Part shown: piece after piece, positions 21,719 to 31,539 of the stretch | Position numbering within the stretch: the stretch's first letter is position 1 | Layout of the letters: every line of letters begins with the position of its first letter | DNA from: Symsagittifera roscoffensis | Taxonomy: Eukaryota; Xenacoelomorpha; Acoela; Convolutidae | Reading direction: 5' to 3' | Length of the DNA: 64,000 nt | Assembly: GCF_963678635.1 (NCBI RefSeq) | Contig: NC_087065.1 | Span: forward strand, 16,040,572-16,104,571 | Made by a program: the position numbers and the translations under genes | Notes under the pieces: model-generated | Database searches by the model: none | What the model saw: only the letters and a program-made list of their open reading frames with translations | What the model was told of the DNA's origin: nothing

Positions 21719-22335
21719 CTAAGAAGAAGGGAGGTATCGGGCTGGACCAAAGGTGAATTGCCCCCTCTCCACTAGATCCGACTCAAGGAAGTTTATATGC
21801 CTTTGGAAGACGCTATTCAGCCACCCTGTGCCCCTTGGCCTGTCCAAGTGGATACCATCCGAGGATGCATCCTCCGGCAGGGAATCTTCCATCATTCTCG
21901 CTACATCAAGCACTCTCATAGGCAGCACACGTCTCTGCTGGATTTGTCTGATTATCTTTTTGCTATTTCGCACCCTCTCGTTCATCTCCCTCGCATTCTG
22001 GTCCGTCATCATGTTATAGGGAGGAACGGTGCAGATGGTGAGGATTGCTGGCTCCAGGTAAATTCTTAGCTCCTCAAGAAAGCAGCTCACTTTGTCTTGT
22101 AGCCTCGTCTTTTTTCTTGCCTCACCCCTGGATACGTCGTTGGTTCCCAATCAACGTAACTGTGTACATCTTCCCCATCTCCAGCATCTGCAGGGACGAC
22201 AACATCTGGGGCATCGCTGCGCCCGAGAAACTCAAGAGTCCCACTTGCCAATGGGCCTGGATCCTTGTCAGGACTCAGACGAGACTGTCCCCTATTATCA
22301 AGTGTATCGTGCTTTCGGGGGTATTCTCGATCAGT
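21719..22335 (-). pseudogene. SGNH/GDSL-hydrolase-like domain of element B tail, copy 1
   Basis: Minus strand. SGNH hydrolases are esterases/lipases marked by four blocks. Here 'IIGDSLV' (about 22,293-22,275, block I with the nucleophile serine), a glycine-rich 'FSGAAMPQM' stretch (block II position), 'MGTNDVSRG' (22,150-22,124, block III GxND), and 'SDGIHLDRPRG' (about 21,865-21,835, block V D..H) occur in the expected order and spacing for a ~180-residue domain. 'AILTICTVPPYN' is a further typical strand. Substrate and cell location are unknown. Esterase domains are known from ORF1 of some CR1 LINEs, but here the domain is in a post-pol region of an LTR element. Confidence 0.7.
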
Positions 22336-23273
22336 TCGTGCCCCTTGTCTTCGAGGTACTGGGTCCTCACACATTCGACATCGTAATCTGCCTTGCCAGC
22401 TCTTCTTCGTCATCGGAACTGATTACGATCTCTTCACATGCCTTCAGCTGTTCGTAGGCCCGCATCCGCTCCCTTTGCTCTTAGAGTCTTTTCGCCTGAC
22501 TTGGCAGACCCTTCACTTTAGATTCCCTATTCATGCAAAAAGAATTGTGCAAACTCAGGCTCACGTTATTCACTAAGTCCTCCTCTCATATCGATTCCCA
22601 CGCTTTGGTGTTATCTCGAGACACTCTGCCAACTCTTTTTCAACCCGTGGTTATCGCGCTGCTATGGGTTAGCAAGGGTATCTTGAAAGCTTCCGGCCCT
22701 ATCTCGGCCAGGAACTGTCGATACTCTTACTGATGCTTCTTCATATGATCCTTCGTCACCGTGTACAACCAAGACGTCAACGTCATTCGAAACCATGGGA
22801 AGAATCTCATGCGACTCCAACCGTGCCTCACCTCCATAGGTATAGAGAATACCTTGCACGCAGTCTCAAACAACTCAAGCCTCCGGTTGTAATCACTGGC
22901 TTGTATTGAATCCGCTGTTGGTGCCCTCGACTCTCGATATTTCGTCAGGTTTTCCTTGATCCATCGCAACGCCAGCACCGAGCTCACCAAGAAAAGGGTG
23001 ACCTTCTGCTGATGGTCGGGTAACCTGACTCACCGAATTTCTTCCACGTCCCACAACTAGCAGAGGTTCGAATGCTCCGGATACCACACTGTCTGTGCCA
23101 GGCAGTGGCATGGGCATTCCCCATATGTCAGGTTGATACTCCGGAGGTTGCGTTCTCCCGAAGCTTCCAACAGAGGTTCAAAATCCATCATTTTCTCATG
23201 TGTCACGTCTTTTTCTTCCATGGTTGGGGCACTATTCATCGCTTTCCCGAATGTGTTCTGACTCTTGAAATCA
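22336..23273 (-). other. single-copy spacer between the two tail blocks of element B
   Basis: Present once. On the minus strand 22,990-22,727 is an 87-residue open piece ('RRLELFETACKVFSIPMEVR') and 23,290-23,060 a charged piece; neither was recognised. The lowest part runs into the SGNH-like domain of copy 1. The upper part follows directly on the end of copy 2. Confidence 0.5.
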
Positions 23274-23375
23274 TTCGTGTTTTCGTTTTCTAAGCTCAAG
23301 CGTTCCTTTCCCCAGATCTCACTCAAGTTCTCTCTTTGATCCCCTGGCACAGCTCCCAGGATATTCTTCAACAGT

Positions 23376-24200
23376 CTATGTGAGTGATGCAACATTCGAG
23401 TGAGCCAGGCGTACACACTTGGGTATCGAGAAAGCTTTGTCAATCAATATCCTCTGACTGGATGCCACCACCATCGCCATGTGTAATTGGTAGTGACTTC
23501 CACACAGATTGGCCATTACCGATGATACCAGAGATTTCGCATTCATTGGCAAACTGTAGGCTTCACTCACGGGAAACCCCATCTCCGCCTCAAGACCAAT
23601 CTTCCATCCTCTGATGCGCTTCTGCACCACTTGTTACACTCCAGGCAATGACAACGCCGTCACCAATTGGTGTTCGGATTGTAGCATCCCCAGTGATTGC
23701 AAGCTGCACATCCTCGAGAAGAAACCCAATGCCGTCGCTATGTTCACAGTGGTGCTCGCATAGCATTCAGCCACTATCTGCACCTCACTTTTTTCTTTCT
23801 CCGTGATGTCACCAAACCACGTGGCTAGTTCCTCCTTCTGGAAAGATTGTAATATGACGCAGGATCGTCCGTCACAGGATTAATCTCCACCTCCACACAC
23901 TAAGTCCAGACAACTACCCGGCTCCATCTTCTTCATTAACTTATCCAGCTTGCTCGTCGTTTCCTCCGATTCCTTTCGATGAGGTAAGATTAGGTTGTGC
24001 ACCACGTTCAGATTCCCCAAATTCTCATCCCTCGCTGGCTCCTTGGTTTCTTCAATCAAACTCGCGTGGGGATGAGGGCACCAAGAGGGTCTCAGCAACT
24101 TCCAAACAGTCCCCAAAATCGTGACGAACATGTCGTTTCCATTTCCCATCTTTAGTTCCACCCTCTTGTTCGAGCGCGGCACGCTGATCACCTCTGGCAT
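23376..24200 (-). pseudogene. terminal coding-like segment of element B tail, copy 2
   Basis: Same content as 15,800-16,640. The best open segment is 24,200-23,880 (106 residues, 'NKRVELKMGNGNDM'). Unrecognised. After it, broken pieces continue to 23,376. Confidence 0.45.
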
Positions 24201-24646
24201 CTCCCAAGTAACAGACCTAGGCTTGGCCTTTCCCGTTCCGTCGGGTCAATCTCAATGATTTTCTCCGTCCAGACTTTTAACAATTCCGCCACCTCAAAAT
24301 TCATCTGGGCGTTTCCGGCCTCCGAATCCAAGAAAGGGTTATAAGCTATTCCCATCACTCCAGACACATATTGATATTCTCCCCGTTTTGTGGGTCTCGC
24401 ATATTCTTTTGCTCGGGCCAAGTTACTATGTACGAAATGTCCCTCCTCGATTTTCTTGTTGTAAAACCTTCGTATTTCATCAAGCTTCCCATGGTTCTCT
24501 AGAAACTGCCTTGAGCTCTCTTCTTTTTCGATTCCAGTACTCTGGTATACGATCAGGATAACGGCGGAGACTCTCCTTTCCATGGTTTTACTTCGCATCG
24601 CTTTTTGACGGCACATTTGCACAGTAGTGTCGGTTATCACTGACAT
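24188..24646 (-). pseudogene. unrecognised helical segment of element B tail, copy 2
   Basis: 152-residue open segment matching the distal part of 16,626-17,252, overlapping the start of the next frame by a few codons ('LLLGRCQR' end). Charged and helical by eye. Unrecognised family. Confidence 0.5.
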
Positions 24647-24949
24647 TTTTCACCTCAAGAAACTAGTGGCATCTTTCTTCTCGCTAGGCTCAATCCCGAG
24701 TTGTCTCGAGCAATATGTTGCACCAGCATTTGGTACACCTGCAGACTCTTGTCGCCCAGTTTAAATTTGTCCTGCGAGGTCACGCCTCTAATGCCACTCC
24801 CGCAAAACTCCATGTGAAGATCAACTGTCCTGCCGTTCTGACAAAAGGATTCGCCATCAATGGCAATGCCGATGAGGGTGCCCTCATCGCATCTTCAAAG
24901 TACTCAAGCAGCAGGTTCTCTCAAGACTGCCCCAGCTGGTTTCCCAACT

Positions 24950-25468
24950 CTAGCTTGTTAACTTCGGCCTTCTGCTGGTTAGCCCAATGCCGCCGCTTGC
25001 GGGCACCCCGCGATCAAGCTTCTTTAGGCAACTCTCCAACTCTTTCGTGGTCTCCAGAGCTATCCACCAAGGCCGAGCGGTGTTTCTCGTCGCATTTCTC
25101 TCGAGAGGGTCGCACGACACTCGCTTCCCAATGGCCTGGTGTTGCGTCGAAAGCCACTCCTTGCGGATGTCCACTTCCCACGTTTGTCCACTAGTCGAAC
25201 CCTTCTTCGCGTTTGCATGTTGGGGTTTGAAGTCATCCCCCGTTCCCGGAGTCTTCGAGGCTTCCATTTCCCGCAGCACCTCGGCCAACCTCCTGGGAGC
25301 TGAGCTGCTCTTGTAGGCCGCTGTTTTCCCTCGCGCTAGAACCATGGGAGCTGTCTCTTTTAGATTCTTCTCTGAAACCGCATCCACCGAAGGACTCGCC
25401 TCTTCTGTCTCCCGTTTCCTTTTCCTAGATCTTATTCCTTTACTTGGGGTCGTTGCCACCACCATCAC
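24950..25468 (-). pseudogene. basic, NLS-like segment of element B tail, copy 2
   Basis: 172-residue open segment with an N-terminal basic cluster 'RSRKRKRETEE' and a Ser/Thr/Lys-rich body ('ETTKELESCLKKLDRGVPAS'). It starts within the last codons of the preceding segment (25,465-25,989). Likely disordered; the basic cluster would fit nuclear import or nucleic-acid binding, which is inference. Confidence 0.5.
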
Positions 25469-25989
25469 TGACTCGACTTCTTTGTCCAGGTCCCTCCTTT
25501 CCGACTCTTGCCTCCCCTTTCTCTAGCTTTAAGAATATTAGTATATTTAACCATATTACTGGTCTTACTTTTATCATCTACTTCGACACTTCTTCTTTTA
25601 TCATCCGTTTTTTTGTTTAGAGTAGAGCTACTTTTACATGGGTTGGCCCCAGTGTCCTGCTTCTGCTTCCTTAGGCCAATCATCTTCTCGAGCAGCCCTT
25701 TTCTCACTTTCTCGTCCAGTCCATCGCCGATTAGGACTGGCTCTCCAATTTTCACTACCGTGCTCCACAGTTCTTCCTTGAAGTCGTCTACTTTAACTTT
25801 GTCTTCCACCCACTGTTTGAACTCGCTCAGGAAACTGTGTTGCGCCTCCTCGTCCAACGTGCTCAAGAACATTTCTTTGTTGCCTTCAAAGGTATTCTTC
25901 TCCCTCGCTTCATCGGTCAGGAGCACTATTCCCATGTTGGACGGTTCACTCGTTAGTGGCAGCTCAAGATTCTTCCGGGGAGACCCCAA
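25465..25989 (-). pseudogene. unrecognised 174-residue segment of element B tail, copy 2
   Basis: Counterpart of 17,904-18,428 with about 95% identical residues by eye. It has a helical acidic first half and a basic second half ('KARERGGKSRKGGTW'). Family unknown. Confidence 0.5.
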
Positions 25990-25999
25990 AGGTGTGGTG

Positions 26000-26880
26000 G
26001 CCGTGTTTCCCCACTCAGATCTTGTACTGGCTCACGTGTGGTGCGGGGGCTGAAATATTTGTTCATTGGCTCTCCGTCGGGCGTATTCCCCACTTCAATT
26101 TACTCTCCAGCTTCGCTGAGGGTTTTGTCCATGCTCTCCCCCTCTCCTGACTCCGGCTGATCCCTATCTAGCGCGTCAGTGAATCTGTTCTCCACTGGAA
26201 GGTTTCCTCTGTCTACTGGGGTTCCCACTGACAGGGGTGAAGGTGTCGTCGGATCTGCCGTCTCGTATTCAATGATGGGGCACGTATAGAACTCCTGCCG
26301 CGTCCAACTTTCGTCCCTCCTGTTGCAGCTCTACTTCTTGTAATCCATAAGGTGCCCGATATTTTCTCGTGCTAAATTTCATTTCGTCCTTCAGGGCTAA
26401 GTGACCTTCCTCCACGATCATCCTTCCGTCATCATAGACAAGCAGCTTGCTCTCGAGTCTTGCCTTCTCAGGAGTCTTCAGCACTTCCCGAACCTCTTAC
26501 TTTGGAGGCATCGAACCCCGCATCTTCTTTGCTTGCGTGGTCCACGAATTTATCTTGGTTTCACAGGTATGGAAGTACACCGCTGCCGAATACCCGATGA
26601 ACAAGGGGTCCCAGCTTTCCGTGAATTTCTTTTGCTGCTGCTCCACTGTCGCTCTCGCGTGTAGGGAAGGGACTACCATGGGGTTTTTCATCCTCAGCGT
26701 CATCCGCCTCACCGGGGACCGTCTCGCTTTCCCCTCATCCTGCATTGCAGTTGACCCCTGAAGTTGAGCTCTATTAGCTCTGGGTTCTTTATCTTCGCGA
26801 AGAGTACTGTCTCATTTGTTCGCGCTCTCGAGTATTCTTGTCTACACCAGATTAGTGCCATCCCATCCAGACCGCTGATC
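26000..26880 (-). pseudogene. unrecognised segment of element B tail, copy 2
   Basis: Counterpart of 18,430-19,330. The open pieces are 26,745-26,497 ('WDPLFIGYSAAVYFHTCETK') and 26,484-26,269 ('DGRMIVEEGHLALKDEMKFS'). Family unknown. Confidence 0.45.
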
Positions 26881-27697
26881 AGGCTCACGTGCACAACCGA
26901 ATGTCGGTACGCTGCCATAAGCTGATCCAGGAAGGCGTACGTCACGGCTGGCCCATAAACACAGGTCTCAACCTCTCCCAGTCCCCTGATCATCCCCACG
27001 GGATCAGATCTCATGGCCAAGCACAATTCGGTCAGTAGAGATATTCCTCCATTCGCCTCCCTCACTTCTTCTCTCGTCTTTGCGCTTCTCTCTTCGCCTG
27101 TCAAATGCCTGTTCTGAATCAGGAAATACTTCACTAGCATCGTCTTCAGTCCAGCAGCTTACTTGTAGGAATAAGTATCTGGACTCGGGTGGGCCTTCCT
27201 CACCGACAGGGGTTGCCCATACTTCATCAGTCGATGAAATGCAGTCAGTTCCCCATATGTCAGGAGTATTAGGGTCAAGTATTAGGGTCATCAGTCGATG
27301 AAATATAGTCAGTTACCCATATGTCAGGAGTATTAGGGCCGTCAATTCGGAGCGTCTCCACACCTATGCTAAACATATATGCTGAAACCATATTGAACAG
27401 GTACCTTGGGTATACCAAGTACAAGGCCAGTAGGAGGCTGATTGGCATACTCAAGAGTTCCTGCACGAACGCCTCCAAGATCGCGTTCCCGCGTAGAACA
27501 TCTTGTCCATGTATTCCTTTTCCCAACAAGGACTCAAAAATCTCAAGATCTCGTGTGGCCTCCGGGTCCTCAGTTCGCCCTTCGCATGCTCTCTCCAGAA
27601 GCCTCAAATAGTCACTTCGTTTGCAGCCGTGACGAATCTCCCCACTGTCATCTCTCTCTCTTCTGCTATTTTCAGGTGTTCCTCCAGAAACTCCCAT
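26709..27697 (-). pseudogene. helical/hydrophobic region of element B tail, copy 2
   Basis: Counterpart of 19,328-20,143. Open segments are 27,697-27,275 (140 residues, containing 'VQELLSMPISLLLALYLVYP') and 27,140-26,709 (143 residues, helical). The hydrophobic stretch of about 20 residues is the best membrane-segment candidate in the tail. It also contains the doubled ~65 bp repeat. Confidence 0.5.
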
Positions 27698-27894
27698 AAT
27701 TGCTTCACCAGCGGTGGAGCACTCTCTCTCGTCCTGTCCGTCACATTTTCAAGTCTCGGGGTCAGGAACGACCATCTTCCTCTCTCTTGTGCTAGACGGT
27801 ATGCCATCGATTCCACTTGTTTTTCGGCTGCCGCCACATTCTTTCTCTCGTTGTTTGGTCCCCTCGTCTTGCTAGTGGAACTCGTGGTCGTCGG

Positions 27895-28659
27895 CTACAT
27901 ACTCCGGAACCACAGGCTGGCTGTCAGATGAGTTATTACAGGGTGGTCATCCCCCACTTCCGGGTTGAACTTCAGTTGCCGGGCAAGGTTCGACACCTCC
28001 AGACAAAGGACCTCGTCCAAGACAATCAGGATGTCCGCAAGCTCGTAAAAGCCCCTTAGAGCGTGGGACACATCCGCCCACGCCGCCGCCACTTCCGCCG
28101 TTTTCAAGAGTCTCAAGTTCACCAGTTCTAGCTAACGATTTGGGGCCGCCATCAGCATCCGCCATCCATTTCCCTCCGCAATCAGAACTAACATGGCGTA
28201 AACGAAAGGTGAAGCAGGTGACATACTCGCGTAACCCGGTGATGACGCGAATACCACCTTTGTCTTCGATCCCAACCGGGACGTCACCAGTTCCTGCATT
28301 TAATTCATTGCTGCAAACAGCGTCTGAATCGTCTCCCAGATCTTCTTTGTTGAGGGCTCCCTACTTCTCAGAGGCTCAAGCAGTCCCGCCGCGTGCAGGT
28401 GATCATTCCTTACGGCGAACAATAAAAGCTCCGGTTCACACGGTGTCTCTGACTTTATTGCTGCGATCAGGGTCAAAATTTGATTTAACTCCGCCCCTGG
28501 TAGTAGGTACACCAAGGTTTCTGGCCAAAACAACTTTGGGGACGTCCCCTCAAAGTCCGACCCCGCTACAAGGATTGCTCTCGCCGCTCCAGGATCCGAC
28601 CAATCATAAACTGCTAACGTCTTGAGGGAAGAAGAAGGGAAGTATCGGGGGTGGACCAA
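27895..28659 (-). pseudogene. alpha/beta-like NDHLH domain of element B tail, copy 2
   Basis: Counterpart of 20,393-21,080, in two open pieces: 28,659-28,300 ('ARAILVAGSDFEGTSPKLF', 'NDHLHAAGLLEPL') and 28,122-27,895 ('DILIVLDEVLCLEVSNLARQ', then 'GDDHPVITHLTASLWF'). It lacks the N-terminal helical part seen in copy 1. Same reading as in copy 1: possible diverged SGNH-like fold, not proven. Confidence 0.5.
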
Positions 28660-29245
28660 AGGTGAATTGCCCCTTCTCCACTAGATCCGACTCAAGGAGA
28701 TTTATATGCCTTTGGAAGACGCCATTCAGCCACCCTGTGCCCCTTGGCCTGTCGAAGTGGATACCATATGAGGATGCATACTCCGGCAGGGAATCTTCCA
28801 TCATTCTCGCTACATCAAGCACTCTCATAGGCAGCACACGTCTCTGCTGGATTTGTCTGATTATCTTTTTGATATTTCGCACCCTCTCGTTCATCTCCCT
28901 CGCATTCTGGTCCGCCATCATGTTATAGGGAGGTCCGCCATCATGTAATAGGTGAGGATTGCTGGCTCCAGGTAAATTCTTAGTTCCTCAAAAATGCAGC
29001 TCACTTTGTCTTATAGCCTCTTCTTTTTTCTTGCCTCGCCCCTGGACACGTCGTTGGCTCCCATCATCAACGTAACTGTGTACATCTTCCCGATCTCCAG
29101 CATCTGCAGGGACGCCAACATCTGGGGCATCGCTGCGCCCGAGAAACTCAAGATTCCCACTTGCCAAAGGGCCTGGATCCTTGTCAGGACTCGGACGAGA
29201 CTGTCCCCTATTATGAAGTGTATCGTGCCTTCGGGTATTCTCGGT
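28604..29245 (-). pseudogene. SGNH/GDSL-hydrolase-like domain of element B tail, copy 2
   Basis: Minus strand, with 'IIGDSLVRVLTRI' (about 29,220-29,180, block I), 'FSGAAMPQMLASLQ' (block II), a 'NDVSRG' block III near 29,050 and a 'GIHFDRPRG' block V near 28,765-28,740. The C-terminal stretch 'VFQRHINLLESDL' matches copy 1 and is conserved in element C ('VFQEPLAEMEVEL'). It directly follows the coiled-coil and linker region (29,273-30,013). Confidence 0.7.
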
Positions 29246-29272
29246 TGTATGAAGTACTCTGCCCACGTGGCG

Positions 29273-30013
29273 TCATGAAAGGCCTCTGCTCTCTCGTTGC
29301 GCAGCCGTCCAGTCCTCTCGATTATGTCGGTGGTACCTGCCGTCAGTGTTCTTCTTGTAACTCGAGATCACTACGCTCCTCACTAGGTGATCTCTCCTGG
29401 TGGTTGGTCGCTCCTCACGTGCAGCGTTCTCAAGAGTTTTTGCCTGCAACCTTTCTTGCAATTCCCTGAGGCGTGACGTTCCCGTTCCGGACTGACTGCC
29501 GCTAGTCGAGCTGGACGTCAGTCCTGGTAGCGCAATGTCCATTAGCGATCTGATTCGATTCGCCTCTAGATTCCTCACGGAAGGAACGGGCTCAGGTGGC
29601 GTCCATGCCTCCAAACCTTCGTTCATGTGCTCTTGAGCCACGCGGTCCAGGTTGAAGCGGCCGCTCGATCTGGGCGCTTCATCCACTTCCATTTTTGACT
29701 CTGGTCTCAATCTCGTCACTACTGGCTCAGTTGTTGTCTTTTTTTTCTCTTTACCACTCGCGACCACTTGCTGCCTCCTTTGTAGCCGCTCTATTTCTGA
29801 CTTTATTTGATCACAATTGGGTTCACTTTCTTGTAGCCTCTGCTCTTGCACTCGTTCTGCCATCAGCAGATCCCGATCAAGAATCGCCTTGTCTCGCTCA
29901 AGTATTGCCTGGTCGCGATAAAGCTCGACTTGATCCCTTTCAAGAGCCGCCTGGTCCCTATCCAGATTGGCCGTGTCACGTTCCCTTTGGTCCCTTTCCA
30001 ACTCTCTCTTCAC
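29273..30013 (-). pseudogene. charged coiled-coil and linker of the second coding region, element B
   Basis: 246-residue open segment on the minus strand. Residues 1-60 are a repeated 5- to 7-residue pattern around 'LERDQ' ('ERDQAALERDQVELYRDQ', 'AILERDKAILDRD') that should form a long charged helix or coiled coil. Residues 60-90 continue as helix ('SEIERLQRRQQVVASG'). Residues 90-190 are Ser/Pro/Thr-rich and disordered. Then follows 'LRELQERLQAKTLEN', another helix. Element C has a coiled coil in the same place (60,980-61,200) but without the RDQ repetition. Likely role: oligomerisation of the polyprotein, by inference. Confidence 0.6.
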
Positions 30014-30440
30014 GGTGCCGAGATTTGGTTACGACTCTTCTGTTTGTTGCGACCGGAACATCGATGGTGGTTTACTTGTGGATTGTGTCGCTGCTCCTGC
30101 TGGTGGGCTGGTCGAGAGGGGAAATTCCCCCGCACCATACTCAGTGGTGTTCCTCAAGCCAGGGTTCCTTGCAAGATCAAAACCTCTCGCGCCTCCGTCC
30201 ACGTTCCAGGATAGTCATCTGGTCTGATCCTGATTCGAGATTCCATCCGAGGTGTAACCCACCATCAGCACGGCTTCAGTAGCTGAATCCCTGCACTCCA
30301 GTTGCAGGATGTCCCTGAGCATGACCGCGAGCCACTCATCCACTAGCGTGTAGTTGAGGTCCCTCAAGCGCTTGTATAACTCGTCGAGTGCGGGTTTTCT
30401 GAATGCCGCTGGTACAGATTTCCAGAATCAATCTGCCATT
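30014..30440 (-). pseudogene. N-terminal helical domain of the second coding region, element B
   Basis: On the minus strand this stretch encodes 'ALDELYKRLRDLNYTLVDEW', then a short linker rich in Pro and Ser. It aligns with the start of the second coding region in element C (58,350-58,690 and 60,505-60,835), for instance at 'MVDGIYRRLMDRDFALEDPE' and the later 'DLAKEPGL' stretch ('DLARNPGL' here). The domain is small (about 70 residues), helical and unrecognised. Confidence 0.55.
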
Positions 30441-30959
30441 GCTGCTTTCCTTTATCTCACGAATAAACAAACTCAAAAAGTACTTTGCCTAACCCAACAA
30501 CAAGAAATTCTTGCCTAACCAAACTCAAGAAGTAACTTGCCTTAACTAAACTCAAAAAGTACCTTTCCCGGATGAAACTCAAGAAATATTTTCCTGTGGC
30601 ACAATCAATGAAGAACTGTTTAATTTTTCTCCTTTCTTCCGTTCGACAACTGTGATTTAGTTGTCGTTTCGGTTTCCCAATCAATCTGAAAAAAGAGTCC
30701 AACTTTCATACAAGATAGACCTCGCCCAATAATACCTTTAAGACATTATCCTAACAACTCCATTAAAATGATTCAATTTAGATGATAAAAACATGCAGAT
30801 TCATTTTATTTTTTAGCACCATCAATTCTTTAGAATTTAATTGTCATGCCAATTACATTAAAATTGATCAACCTGACTCGTGCCCCCTTTTACCTAGCTC
30901 AAGAACACTGTGCCACCTAACTCAAGACTCAAGACTCAAGACCCATGTCCATTCAAAGC
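30441..30959 (-). other. spacer between macrodomain-like frame and second coding region, element B
   Basis: AT-rich spacer of about 0.5 kb. It contains a short tandem repeat at 30,470-30,595 (four to five units of about 27 bases, 'ACTCAAAAAGTAC...TTGCCTAAC' on the plus strand) and a run of 'ACTCAAG' repeats at about 30,895-30,945. How the downstream region was expressed (splicing, internal initiation, read-through) cannot be told from the sequence. Confidence 0.55.
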
Positions 30960-31523
30960 TCAGGCGATACTCAAGTAGTACTTTTTGTGTAGGTGCACCT
31001 CTATCTCCGTTTCTGCAGAGACCACATATAGGGTGGCGTATAATTCCTTAGGGTTCAACCTGCCCCTGTTTGGATCGTAAACCGGCATTGAGACCTCTTG
31101 TATCCCTCTTTCGACCATGAAGTCCCTCAACCTCGTTAGTGCCAATATTACGTGCTCGGAGTCTATCGTGTTCCTCTCATTGACCCTCGTCACCAAAAAA
31201 CACAGATACTTACCAGGAACTTGTGAAACAGAAGGAGGAAGCGCAGCCATCCCTCTCAACCCTGGCCTCTGCCTGAATAGAAACTCCACGGTCTAATATT
31301 CTCTTTTGAACTCTGCTTCCAGTCTCATGTCCGCTGTTATGCAGATTGCACTAGTCCTATCTGACAAAGTGAAGTCGGTGTCTGTGATCAGGATGTTCTC
31401 TGAATATTCATTCGGTATCTCGAACATTGTCTTGAAATTTCTTCCTATGGTAGGCTCAGCTTCCTCCTGATCCAATTCCAACCCGTTAGTCTCTGTTACT
31501 TCCCTGAGCTTCTTTATCATCAA
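30960..31523 (-). pseudogene. TARG1/OARD1-like macrodomain frame after pol, element B
   Basis: Minus strand. The N-terminal piece 31,523-31,293 contains 'NILITDTDFTLSDRTSAICI' followed by 'TADMRLEAEFKREY'. This resembles the start of TARG1/OARD1-type macrodomains (strand, D-F, strand 'A-I-T-AD-M', helix with 'FK'). The next piece (31,289-30,960) has 'YLCFLVTRVNERNTIDSEH', 'LALTRLRDFMVERGIQEVSM', 'VYDPNRGRLNPKELY' and an ending strand 'EIEVHLHKKYYLS', in the order strand-helix-strand-loop-helix-strand of that family. Macrodomains bind ADP-ribose, and TARG1 types can remove it from proteins. Both elements B and C have 'YDPNRGRL' where TARG1 has its GCG-type loop, so binding may differ. The frame follows the end of pol at once. 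Length (about 150-190 residues) fits a single macrodomain. Confidence 0.65.
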
Positions 31524-31539
31524 ATTTTCGGTGTGGGTA

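Larger units (their letters stand above)
15726..22335 (-). repeat. tail block of element B, downstream copy (copy 1)
   Basis: This block repeats 23,274-29,245 in the same direction with an offset of about 7,550 bases and about 2-4% differences by eye. It carries, in minus-strand order, the SGNH-like domain, the NDHLH domain, the helical/hydrophobic region and several unrecognised segments. A 0.94 kb single-copy spacer (22,336-23,273) separates the two. Copy 1 is about 0.6 kb longer. The duplication is younger than the element itself, because the difference is smaller than between the LTRs. Confidence 0.9.
23274..29245 (-). repeat. tail block of element B, upstream copy (copy 2)
   Basis: Counterpart of 15,726-22,335; it comes first in the direction of the element. 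It begins with the SGNH-like domain right after the coiled-coil region and ends with the terminal segment at 23,380-24,200. Overall it differs from copy 1 by about 2-4% by eye and is about 0.6 kb shorter. Confidence 0.9.
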
